Positions 26,659 to 34,727 of a stretch of DNA of 64,000 nucleotides are shown here, piece after piece. Positions within the stretch are counted from its first letter, which is position 1, and each line of letters starts with the position of its first letter. The notes beneath the pieces were generated by a model, which was not told where the DNA came from, did no database searches, and saw only the letters and a program-made list of their open reading frames with translations. Origin of the DNA: Brevibacillus laterosporus. GTDB taxonomy: Bacteria > Bacillota > Bacilli > Brevibacillales > Brevibacillaceae. The stretch covers positions 678,501-742,500 of the forward strand of contig CP033464.1 of the NCBI GenBank assembly GCA_007833815.1, read 5' to 3'. The translations under genes were made by a program, and so were the position numbers.

Positions 26659-28410
26659 TCACTCTCCATCTGTTAAAGTTGCCTCTATCTGCTGGCGTTC
26701 ATATTGTTGTTTATACCAGCCTTCCTGTTTCATTAGCTGTTCATGAGTTCCTCGTTCAACAATAGATCCCTCATCCATCACTAGAATTAGATCGGCATGC
26801 TGGACTGCTGATAGACGGTGCGTCGTAATCCATGTGGTCTTACCTGAGCGCTCTGCACGGATATGTGTGATAATTTCTGTCTCCGTTTTAGCATCCACCG
26901 CAGAGAGTGCATCATCTAACAAAAGAATTTCTGGATCTGCAATTAATGCACGGGCTATGGAGACACGTTGCTTTTGACCCCCTGATAAAGAGACTCCTTT
27001 TTCGCCAACCATCGTTTCCAGTCCCTCTGGTAGGTAGGTAACATCTTTCTGGAAGGCAGACATAACCAGTGCATGCTCAACATCGGCTATAGAGCTTATC
27101 GGTCGACCAAATCGAATGTTTTGTAATACGGTTTTAGAAAATAATATTTGCCCTTGTGGTACATATCCTAGCCAGCTAATTGCTTGATCTAACGCAATTT
27201 TTCGCATGGGAGTGCCAGAAATCTGGATTTCTCCCTTACCTAGCGGATACTCACGTAAAAGCTGACGGATCAGAGTTGTCTTACCACTACCTGTGCGTCC
27301 AACAATTCCCAATGTTTGCCCACGCTTTAGTTCAAACGTAACATCTCTGAGATTATCTACCTCTGACGAAGGATAACGGAAGGTCACATTCTGAAAAGAG
27401 ATTGTAGAAGGCGTTGGTACATCTACCAGACCGTGTTCGTTTTGAACATCTGGCTCATAGGCAAGCGTTTCATTCACCCGATCCAGAGAAGCATTACCCC
27501 GTTGCATAATATTGACTAACTCACCAATAGCGAACATCGGCCAAGACAGCATGGCTAAATAAATGTTAAACGAAATCATATCCCCTAATGTAATTTCTTG
27601 ATGATAAACAAAGTAGGCACCAAACCCGATACCTAGTAGAAAACTTACACCATTTAACAATCTCATCGTGGGTTCAAATAAGGCATCAATTCGAGCAACG
27701 GAAAGATTCTTCTTATATGTTTCCTCTGATACTTCACGGAAACTCTTACGACTGGCCGCTTCTTGTACATAGGCTCGAACCACTCGCACACCTGAGATAT
27801 TTTCTAATACCTGATCGTTCATTTTTCCAAAAACATCTTGTGCCTCCGTGAATCTTTTATGTAGCATCTCCCCATATTTGCTTAATACGTACGCAGCTAA
27901 TGGCATTGGTAAAATACAAATCAAGGTGAGTTTCCAACTAATGAAAATAGTCATCGTTAGCAAAATAACCGCCAGATATACAGTCGCATCAACTAAGGTC
28001 AGAATGCCAAATCCGGCAGTTAGAGATACTGCTTGAATATCATTAGTCGCCCGTGCCATCAGATCCCCTGTTCGATTTTTTTCATAAAAGGTTGGAGTCA
28101 TTTTTAAAAATTGCCCCATCAATTTGGAACGCAATTTTCTACTAACCAAAAAAGAACCCCCGAACAAATTTCTCATCCAAATATAAGTGACTCCATAATT
28201 ACTTAAAGCGATCGCTAACAATAAGCCAATCATAAGGAGCAATCTTGGTCCCGTCATGGAACCAGCAAAAATTTGGTCAATGGATGTTCCCATTAGTTTA
28301 GGTGGTAGGACCTCCAGTACCCCGTTTATCACCAAAAAAACGACTGCAATGAAGTATCGCTTCCACTCTTCACGAAAAAACCAGCCTAACTTTTGAAAAA
28401 CAGCTATCAT
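26659..28410 (-). CDS. multidrug ABC exporter subunit (YheI/BmrC-like)
   Basis: A 583-residue half transporter: six membrane helices then an ATPase with Walker A GRTGSGKTT, signature SLSGGQKQR, Walker B ILLLDDALSAVD and H-loop TTHRLSAV. The Walker B ends in Asp-Asp in place of Asp-Glu, so the site using this residue is degenerate, as is usual for one subunit of heterodimeric exporters such as BmrCD. It is co-transcribed with the next gene (5 bp gap). Upstream lie a leader peptide and two tandem terminators, so expression is probably attenuated. Confidence 0.87.
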   Translation of the reverse strand: MIAVFQKLGWFFREEWKRYFIAVVFLVINGVLEVLPPKLMGTSIDQIFAGSMTGPRLLLMIGLLLAIALSNYGVTYIWMRNLFGGSFLVSRKLRSKLMGQFLKMTPTFYEKNRTGDLMARATNDIQAVSLTAGFGILTLVDATVYLAVILLTMTIFISWKLTLICILPMPLAAYVLSKYGEMLHKRFTEAQDVFGKMNDQVLENISGVRVVRAYVQEAASRKSFREVSEETYKKNLSVARIDALFEPTMRLLNGVSFLLGIGFGAYFVYHQEITLGDMISFNIYLAMLSWPMFAIGELVNIMQRGNASLDRVNETLAYEPDVQNEHGLVDVPTPSTISFQNVTFRYPSSEVDNLRDVTFELKRGQTLGIVGRTGSGKTTLIRQLLREYPLGKGEIQISGTPMRKIALDQAISWLGYVPQGQILFSKTVLQNIRFGRPISSIADVEHALVMSAFQKDVTYLPEGLETMVGEKGVSLSGGQKQRVSIARALIADPEILLLDDALSAVDAKTETEIITHIRAERSGKTTWITTHRLSAVQHADLILVMDEGSIVERGTHEQLMKQEGWYKQQYERQQIEATLTDGE

Positions 28411-28445
28411 GCTTTCTCTCTCCCTTCTCGCATGAACCTATCGTC

Positions 28446-28505
28446 TGACAGAACCAAAAAAGACACGTCACTTATGCGCGACATGTCTTTACACCTGTTC
28501 TGTCA
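28446..28505 (-). terminator. attenuator terminator 2 upstream of the ABC exporter
   Basis: On the minus strand an inner 11-bp stem (AAAGACATGTC / GACGTGTCTTT, one T-G pair) is followed by six Ts. An outer 9-bp stem (TGACAGAAC / GTTCTGTCA) encloses it and could form instead. Confidence 0.75.
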
Positions 28506-28544
28506 AAAAGAGCGCACGTTACAAATTCCGTAACCTACGCTCTT
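28505..28544 (-). terminator. attenuator terminator 1 upstream of the ABC exporter
   Basis: On the minus strand, AAGAGCG.../...CGCTCTT with an inner GTTAC/GTAAC stem is followed by Ts. It lies 20 bases after the leader peptide stop and 95 bases before the yheI-like start. Confidence 0.8.
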
Positions 28545-28564
28545 AGTTTTTCATTCACACTCAA

Positions 28565-28654
28565 TCAAGACAGTGATGCCTTGGATATAAGAGATAGATT
28601 ACAGGAGATATGAAATTGAAATTGCTTTACACTTGGAATCAACATCATTCTCAC
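28565..28654 (-). CDS. leader peptide of the ABC exporter operon
   Basis: A 29-codon ORF starting GTG with AAAGGAG nine bases upstream; it begins MRMMLIPSVKQFQFH and ends SLISKASLS. It lies between a consensus-like promoter and two terminators. B. subtilis bmrCD has a comparable translated leader (bmrB) whose stalled translation lets transcription continue; the sequence here does not resemble that leader as I remember it. Translation is well supported by the ribosome site; function is inference from layout. Confidence 0.65.
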   Translation of the reverse strand: MRMMLIPSVKQFQFHISCNLSLISKASLS

Positions 28655-28698
28655 GTGAATCATCTCCTTTCCTTTTCGTATCACTTTCGTATTTACAA

Positions 28699-28727
28699 AT
28701 TCTACCTCACTACATAAAGACCGTCAA
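28699..28727 (-). promoter_or_regulatory. promoter of the ABC exporter leader
   Basis: TTGACG, 17 bases, TAGAAT on the minus strand (28727-28722 and 28704-28699). It stands about 45 bases before the leader peptide start. Confidence 0.65.
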
Positions 28728-28764
28728 TGAATTTTTCAGAATATTTTATAGTTATTTTATCACA

Positions 28765-30258
28765 TCATTTGTTTAGTATTTGATCAGCCCGATAACGGTA
28801 CCAAACAAACGAACGCCAGGAATCAAGCTTACTTGACTCATACCTTTCATCGTAACTTGCTAATATAGGCATTAATTTCTTACTCAACTCTGGTCCACTC
28901 TCTGCATAAGCAGCTAAAGTAGGTATCGCATCAAGTGATAATGTGGTTAAATAATATACATCTATTTTTTTGATGGCTTGGTATCGTTCTATATTTAATT
29001 TTACAATCCAATGGTCTACATTTATAACATTTATCAACGTATACGCGCATAGTCCTATCATAATAAATACACGGATAAGCGGTAGCGTACGTTTCCATAT
29101 CTGATATAGCATCACTCCACATGCTATCAGTAAGCACCCCATTGCCAAGCGAGCTATGATTCGTTGAAAGGTAAATCCATATGCCTCTTCATATAACTGG
29201 AGTCTAAAGTGGGCTGAATAAAGCATAAACAGAGTACAGACAGTAAGAACAGTTAGTAACAGATTAATGACTCTCCCTTTCTGTGAGGTCTCTCTTTTTA
29301 TAAGGTGTAGACTGGTTAACAAGAGCAATAAATTAAAAAACGACACCTTTACTAGTTCAAAGAATCCATTCTGGGCGTATTCCGCATAGCTTATTCCATC
29401 AGGTAGTCCACTCGCCCCCATAAATAAATATGAGACTTGAAAGCCTACAAACACCACATACAGCACATTGCACACCAATAACATGGTGGCACCTACCGTA
29501 AAATCAAGATATCCTGTTTTTGATCGATCATTTCTTGATTCTTCTGTCAAAACAATCGGTTCAACAAGTTGTTCCCTTTGTTGAGTAGCTAAAGCAATCA
29601 AATACACAAAAAAACCGATACCACTTATGAGAACTACTACTACATTAATAAGCCAGCCAGAAATGGACAGTAACCCACTCCATTTAGGCATCGTAATAAT
29701 AAACTGGCGAAACAGAGAGTCAGCAGAAGTCAGCAACGGGACCACAATCAGGAAAATGGGAATGGAGATGAGTAAACCTATGCCCACATTGCCAAGTTGC
29801 CCAATGGTTTGAGGATTACCCTGTTTTTTGAGCCATGCTATGCATACCTTAAAAGGTGCACCTAAACAGGATAGATATCTCAGGATGAGTAGGTCCATAA
29901 TGGAGAATAAGATGTCCAGCGATCCCGCTTTCTCTACCTTTTTATTTGTGATTAGCATGGTATGAAGGATCCATAAACAAGGAATAAGCAAAAAGTTGAT
30001 TAGGCGGAACGTCGTATGATCATAAATAGCAAACGTAAGGGAAAGTAAGAGCATCGGAATGAGTAACAACCAGCCAAAGCTAGGTTGTAAAACTATTTCT
30101 TGTTTAAAGAAATAGAGAAAGATTAGATACATGGCTATCAAAAATAACGGGTATGAAACTCCCAGCATAAAATCTGCAAATAGTATTTTAAACAAAATAC
30201 CCAATAGAATGGAGAAGACAAAGGTCCATCTGACCCGCTTGGACTCAATATCTACCAT
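28765..30258 (-). CDS. DUF4173/DUF4153-type membrane protein
   Basis: A 497-residue integral membrane protein with at least ten hydrophobic helices and a C-terminal soluble part (RYQAIKKIDVYYLTTLSLDA, and a segment ending WRSFVWYRYRADQIL). The pattern resembles bacterial DUF4173/DUF4153 proteins, for which no activity is known. AGGAGGT lies nine bases before the ATG. It stands alone; the exporter promoter lies just downstream. Confidence 0.75.
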   Translation of the reverse strand: MVDIESKRVRWTFVFSILLGILFKILFADFMLGVSYPLFLIAMYLIFLYFFKQEIVLQPSFGWLLLIPMLLLSLTFAIYDHTTFRLINFLLIPCLWILHTMLITNKKVEKAGSLDILFSIMDLLILRYLSCLGAPFKVCIAWLKKQGNPQTIGQLGNVGIGLLISIPIFLIVVPLLTSADSLFRQFIITMPKWSGLLSISGWLINVVVVLISGIGFFVYLIALATQQREQLVEPIVLTEESRNDRSKTGYLDFTVGATMLLVCNVLYVVFVGFQVSYLFMGASGLPDGISYAEYAQNGFFELVKVSFFNLLLLLTSLHLIKRETSQKGRVINLLLTVLTVCTLFMLYSAHFRLQLYEEAYGFTFQRIIARLAMGCLLIACGVMLYQIWKRTLPLIRVFIMIGLCAYTLINVINVDHWIVKLNIERYQAIKKIDVYYLTTLSLDAIPTLAAYAESGPELSKKLMPILASYDERYESSKLDSWRSFVWYRYRADQILNK

Positions 30259-30366
30259 AGCAACATACCTCCTATGTTCTGCTTTATCCCTGAAAGTATA
30301 ATATTAGGAAAATATTCTGTCGATGATAAACTCATCATACGTGAATGAAAATTAAAGGAGGCGCTT

Positions 30367-31734
30367 ATGACCCCTATTCAAGAATTGCTTTCCAAGCAAC
30401 GTCAATTCTTTCATTCCCAACAAACAAAAAACGTTTCTTTCCGAATAGAAGCACTCAAAAAACTACGTAGTGCTATCACTCAACACGAACAGGACATTTA
30501 TCAAGCTCTACAGACAGATTTGCATAAATCACAATTTGAAACCTACTCAACCGAAATAGGAATCGTGCTAGAGGAGATTCGTTATATCTGTAAACATTTA
30601 CAAAGTTGGGCAAAGCCAAAACGAGTAAAAACAGCACTCACTCACTTTGGTTCCAGTGGTCGTATTCATGCTGAACCCTATGGAGTCACGCTGATTATCG
30701 CCCCATGGAACTATCCGTTTCAACTCGCACTAGCACCTTTAATTGGGGCTATTGCTGCCGGGAATTGTGCTGTTATAAAGCCATCAGAGCTCACACCCCA
30801 TACATCTGCCCTACTTCGTCGTTTAATTGAACAGACCTTTCCTGCTGAATTTATTAGTGTAGTTGAAGGTGGTATAGATGTTAGTAATCAATTGTTAGCG
30901 GAGAAGTTCGATTATATCTTTTTCACAGGTAGCGTCCCTGTTGGTCGTGTGATTATGGAAGCTGCCTCCAAGCATTTAACTCCGATCACGCTAGAACTGG
31001 GCGGAAAAAGCCCATGTATTGTGCATCGTGATGCTAACCTGCGTCTTGCCGCGAAACGAATCGTTTGGGGGAAATTTTTAAATGCTGGCCAAACCTGTGT
31101 GGCACCCGATTATTTGCTCATAGACTCCTCTGTGAAACAGGAATTGATTAGCCAGTTGAGGGCCTTTATTCAGGAGCTCTATCCTAAAGCCCTAACCAAT
31201 CCTGATTATACGCACATTGTAAATAGGCGACACTTTGAGCGTTTGCTTTCCTACCTAGATCAGGAGAGGGTCATCCTCGGGGGAAATGTTGACTCTGATG
31301 CTCTAGCTATCGAGCCTACACTCTTGGATAACGTAACATGGCAAGACCCGGTCATGCAGGACGAGATTTTTGGACCCATTCTCCCAATCCTGACATATGA
31401 TGAACTCTCAGAAGCTATCTCTAAGGTTCGAGCTCAACCAAAGCCACTTGCTCTTTACCTTTTTACAGAAAGTAAAGAGACAGAGAATCTACTCATGTCC
31501 CAGCTTTCCTTTGGTGGTGGTTGTATCAATGACACAGTCTTTCATATTGCTACTCCTTATTTACCATTTGGTGGAGTTGGCAATAGCGGTATCGGTAGCT
31601 ACCATGGAAAAGGAAGCTTTGATGTTTTCTCCCATCAAAAAAGTGTGTTGAAGCAAACTACACTCTTTGATATCCCTGTTCGCTATCATACGACCAAGCA
31701 GGCTTTACAAAAGGTAAAGTGGTTTTTTAAATAA
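30367..31734 (+). CDS. class 3-type aldehyde dehydrogenase (YwdH-like)
   Basis: A 455-residue NAD(P)-dependent aldehyde dehydrogenase. Active-site features are the general base Glu in TLELGGKSPCIV (about 213) and the nucleophile Cys in NAGQTCVAPDY (about 247). N169-type PWNYPFQL and the nucleotide-binding FTGSVPVGRVIMEAA are present. The family oxidises aliphatic aldehydes, including fatty aldehydes, to acids. The C-terminus carries a short hydrophobic/basic tail (KVKWFFK), as in membrane-associated members. RBS AAAGGAGG. Single gene, divergent from the DUF4173 gene. Confidence 0.9.
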   Translation: MTPIQELLSKQRQFFHSQQTKNVSFRIEALKKLRSAITQHEQDIYQALQTDLHKSQFETYSTEIGIVLEEIRYICKHLQSWAKPKRVKTALTHFGSSGRIHAEPYGVTLIIAPWNYPFQLALAPLIGAIAAGNCAVIKPSELTPHTSALLRRLIEQTFPAEFISVVEGGIDVSNQLLAEKFDYIFFTGSVPVGRVIMEAASKHLTPITLELGGKSPCIVHRDANLRLAAKRIVWGKFLNAGQTCVAPDYLLIDSSVKQELISQLRAFIQELYPKALTNPDYTHIVNRRHFERLLSYLDQERVILGGNVDSDALAIEPTLLDNVTWQDPVMQDEIFGPILPILTYDELSEAISKVRAQPKPLALYLFTESKETENLLMSQLSFGGGCINDTVFHIATPYLPFGGVGNSGIGSYHGKGSFDVFSHQKSVLKQTTLFDIPVRYHTTKQALQKVKWFFK

Positions 31735-31742
31735 CTCATGAA

Positions 31743-31785
31743 AAAGAGCCAACAATTGATCTCTTTTGATCAGTCATTGGCTCTT
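31743..31785 (+). terminator. intrinsic terminator
   Basis: A stem AAGAGCCAA.../...TTGGCTCTT with an inner ATTGATC/GATCAGT pair, just after the aldehyde dehydrogenase stop. Confidence 0.75.
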
Positions 31786-31896
31786 CTGCTATTCCATCTC
31801 TCTTTCACTTGAAGAAATTTTACTGCTAAACGGTTAAATCGTTGGTTAAGTCCTTTAGAATAGTTTGCAATTTCAGCTTTGTTGGTAATTTATTTT

Positions 31897-32841
31897 TTAC
31901 CCTTTCGAATATTGATTGACTACTTTAAATGCTTCTTCCTGTAAGAATTGTATTAATTCAACCGGTTCCTCTATTAAAATTTCAGCACCAAGACTAAGGA
32001 ACAGCCTTCCTACAAAACGAATATCCGACTCTTTGATTTTTTCTTCGATTACTCCAGTACCATCAGGATTAACTTGAATCCATTCTCCTATAGGATGAGG
32101 GTCTAACATTTTACAGCCCAATTTTGTTAATTGAACTTTTAAGATAAATTCCTTTGTTGAATGATCGGATTGTTTTAGCCATTGTTCAACTGTCATATCG
32201 ACAGGAATAGGTTCAGTAAAATTTTGATTAACTTTGAGGAAAACAATCCGATCGACTCGAAATGTCACAGTATTGTTACGCTTATAGCAAAACGCTAAAG
32301 AATACCATAATCCATTAGATATAAAAAGTCCGAAAGGAAAAATTGTTCGAATTGAATATCCAGAGCGGGATTCATATTCTATTTCCACATGATTTCTTTC
32401 TAAGGATGCCTGCAATATATCTTTTAGATAAGGGTTCTTAAAGCTTCTTCGAGGAGAATCGATTGCTAATCTAGCTTTTAATTGTCCGACCTTTTGAAGC
32501 ATTTCGACAGACATGGTGGCACGTATTTTAGTAAGGATTGACATATTTTCATGTTTGAAGGGTCCGTCATGTTGCTCTAATAATTCATATGATAGAAGCA
32601 GCCCTGTAGCTTCTTCTGCTGTTAATGATATCGGTGGAAGTTTCTGTTCCCTTATAAGACTATAACCGCCATTCGGTCCAGGTGAAGAATAAAGAGGGAC
32701 TCCCATTTCACTTAATAGTTGTAAGTCTCTAAGCATTGTTCTTCTTGATACAGAGAACTCATCTGCTAATTCTTGAACAGTAAATCGGTGTTTTGTATGT
32801 AACGAAATTAATAATTCAAATAATCTTCCACTTCTAGACAT
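31897..32841 (-). CDS. WYL-domain transcriptional regulator (YafY family)
   Basis: A 314-residue regulator. The N-terminal winged helix-turn-helix of DeoR type covers about residues 1-60 (FTVQELADEFSVSRRTMLRD), followed by the WYL ligand-binding domain (about 135-220, with GLWYSLAFCYKRNNTVTFRV) and the WCX C-terminal extension. Such proteins sense small molecules or nucleic acids and repress or activate adjacent genes. The start is preceded by GGAGATATTTTC. It is divergent from an alpha/beta hydrolase gene, with an inverted repeat beside its own start, so autoregulation and control of the hydrolase are likely. Confidence 0.88.
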   Translation of the reverse strand: MSRSGRLFELLISLHTKHRFTVQELADEFSVSRRTMLRDLQLLSEMGVPLYSSPGPNGGYSLIREQKLPPISLTAEEATGLLLSYELLEQHDGPFKHENMSILTKIRATMSVEMLQKVGQLKARLAIDSPRRSFKNPYLKDILQASLERNHVEIEYESRSGYSIRTIFPFGLFISNGLWYSLAFCYKRNNTVTFRVDRIVFLKVNQNFTEPIPVDMTVEQWLKQSDHSTKEFILKVQLTKLGCKMLDPHPIGEWIQVNPDGTGVIEEKIKESDIRFVGRLFLSLGAEILIEEPVELIQFLQEEAFKVVNQYSKG

Positions 32842-32858
32842 GAAAATATCTCCTATTA

Positions 32859-32881
32859 TTAGTGACGTTATCTGTCACTAA
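32859..32881. promoter_or_regulatory. probable operator of the WYL regulator
   Basis: A perfect 8-bp inverted repeat, TTAGTGAC / GTCACTAA, separated by 7 bases. It sits 18 bases from the regulator's start codon, in the divergent intergenic region. Confidence 0.6.
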
Positions 32882-32960
32882 TATACGATAAGATATAAAT
32901 AAAATCATGAAATTTTCCAAAAAATAATAGTGAATAAGGAAAATATGGGAGGGTATTGGG

Positions 32961-33812
32961 ATGAAAGAACATATGATAGATTCAAATGGCGTACGAATTA
33001 AGGTTTATGAATACTGCCAGACGGGTGAACCGTTGCTATTACTGCATTATATGGGTGGAAGTTCCGCCATTTGGAGGAGCATAATTCCAAACTTTATGGA
33101 AAAATATCGCGTAATTGCTATGGACATACGAGGACATGGCAAGTCAGATCAGCCTGCAACGGGATATCAACTTGAAACCTTAGCTGAAGATGTTCGAGCG
33201 GTACTAGATGCTCTTGAAATCGATAAAGCTTATATCGTTGGAAGCTCCCTCGGTTGTTATGTTGGCACAAGGTTTGCATCGATGTACCCAGAGAGGGTCC
33301 TTTCTTTAGTTAATTCCGAAGGGGCTTTAGTTAATAAATTCGGAGGATTGCATACTGAATCAAAAGAAGAGTATTTAAATAAATACTTTTCCAGTCCCGA
33401 ACAGGAATTTGAGTCAAAGGAAGCGTTGATACAGTTTATGAAGACGAACTGGCTTCCCTGGAGCAAAGAGCGTGAGCTGGTGATGGAAGATTATGAGCCT
33501 CGAAAACTGGAGAATGGGAAAGTAACTTTTATATCTATGAGAGATACGCTACGACAAATAACTGAAGACCTTTATGATAGAAGAGTAGAACATTTGTATG
33601 ACAATATCCAATGTAGTGTATTATTTCTGCCAGCAGAAAAAGAAGGTGACCTTAACAAAAAGTTAGAGTTTATAAAAAGTGTTAAACTTAAACTAAAAAA
33701 AAGCAAAACGGTTGTTATTCCTGGAACGTCCCATGCGATGATGTTTGACCACCCAAAGGAACTGATTTATGAAATCAATAAGTTTTTTGAATATCCAGAT
33801 AAAAGTAATTGA
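32961..33812 (+). CDS. alpha/beta hydrolase
   Basis: A 283-residue soluble hydrolase. The oxyanion region is LLLHYMGGSS (about 28), the nucleophile elbow is VGSSLGCYVG (Ser about 97), and the catalytic His lies in PGTSHAMMFDHP near the C-terminus. Substrates cannot be predicted; the family includes esterases and lactonases. RBS GGGAGGG. Probably under the divergent WYL regulator. Confidence 0.85.
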   Translation: MKEHMIDSNGVRIKVYEYCQTGEPLLLLHYMGGSSAIWRSIIPNFMEKYRVIAMDIRGHGKSDQPATGYQLETLAEDVRAVLDALEIDKAYIVGSSLGCYVGTRFASMYPERVLSLVNSEGALVNKFGGLHTESKEEYLNKYFSSPEQEFESKEALIQFMKTNWLPWSKERELVMEDYEPRKLENGKVTFISMRDTLRQITEDLYDRRVEHLYDNIQCSVLFLPAEKEGDLNKKLEFIKSVKLKLKKSKTVVIPGTSHAMMFDHPKELIYEINKFFEYPDKSN

Positions 33813-33962
33813 TAAATAATGTACGCTTTTTAAATATGCAAAATTACATTCATTTTATAGTTGATAATCGCCATAATTGTAACTATAATGGTTACAGGTT
33901 GGTTAATATAACTTGTTACATTAACTGAATCTAATAACAAATGAATGGAGATGTTATAGGGT

Positions 33963-34274
33963 ATGAAAAAAATCATTTTAGCTGGAGCATTAGGAATCGC
34001 AGCACTTGCAGGAACAAATTTACCAGGATTAGAAGCAACGAAAGCTAGTGCAGCTTCTATTGAATCGATTACTTCAACAATTGAAGGTCGTGTAGTTGAG
34101 ATTGCAGAAAATGCTATTTATATTGAATCAACACAATTTGATGGCCCTATTAGAGTAGAGATAGATTTTAAACTTAATGTGAAATTAGGTGATCAAGTAA
34201 AAGCAACTGGTGCAATGATGAGAAGTTTTTCTGAATATATGCTTGCAACATCTGTACAATTGAAGCTTACGTAG
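33963..34274 (+). CDS. small secreted protein, probably the 5' part of a frameshifted gene
   Basis: A 103-residue protein with a clear signal peptide (about 1-32, ending SASA-like KASAAS) and one small beta-rich module (EGRVVEIAENAIYIES... KLGDQVKATG). The frame ends at TAG 34272. The next frame, open from 34235, carries a related module (DGIVEVYLTQGQKFNVGDKVK), which suggests that the two were once one protein of about 175 residues with two similar modules, separated now by a one-base shift near 34250-34262. RBS GGAGATG is modest. The function is unknown. Confidence 0.6.
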   Translation: MKKIILAGALGIAALAGTNLPGLEATKASAASIESITSTIEGRVVEIAENAIYIESTQFDGPIRVEIDFKLNVKLGDQVKATGAMMRSFSEYMLATSVQLKLT

Positions 34275-34282
34275 AAGAACCA

Positions 34283-34501
34283 TTGGACTTTGTGCTTGTT
34301 AAATATCCTAAATCCAGCGGTAAAGATGGTATTGTAGAGGTTTATTTAACACAAGGGCAAAAATTTAATGTAGGGGACAAAGTTAAAGTGAATAATATGG
34401 AAAATTCAATATGGGGTGGAAGTTCTATAGAGAGATCCATAGAGAATAACATTGAAAAAATTAATGATTCGAAAAATTCAACCACTAATAATGATCAATA
34501 G
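34283..34501 (+). CDS. downstream frame of the small secreted protein
   Basis: A 72-codon frame with only a TTG start and no ribosome binding site. It lacks a signal peptide and ends in an Asn/Ser/Lys-rich tail. Its KFNVGDKVKVNN echoes KLNVKLGDQVKATG of the gene in front. It is best read as the C-terminal half of the same gene after a frameshift. A real overlap or programmed shift is less likely but not excluded. Confidence 0.45.
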   Translation: MDFVLVKYPKSSGKDGIVEVYLTQGQKFNVGDKVKVNNMENSIWGGSSIERSIENNIEKINDSKNSTTNNDQ

Positions 34502-34567
34502 GTTTGGTCTTAAGCTTAATATAAACTAACATGTATAAAAGCCTAATTTTCGTTTTCATAGTAAAAA

Positions 34568-34605
34568 CAAAAAGAACTTGTAGCCATTTATACAAGTTCT
34601 TTTTG
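34568..34605. terminator. strong bidirectional terminator
   Basis: A perfect 15-bp stem CAAAAAGAACTTGTA / TACAAGTTCTTTTTG with an 8-base loop. It separates the small secreted gene from the convergent Ig-repeat gene. Confidence 0.9.
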
Positions 34606-34727
34606 TGATAATGTTTTTCGCACAATGCCGTATGGCTCAAATGACAAGTTTGTTTCGCTTTGACGATGGTATTGTCAAAAGACTTGCTTTTTGAAACACC
34701 TGGTTCAGTCCATTACATGTCTTACTA

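Noticed and set aside
34232-34274. programmed ribosomal frameshift in the small secreted gene
   Set aside because: No clear slippery heptamer or downstream pseudoknot; a simple indel explains the data better.
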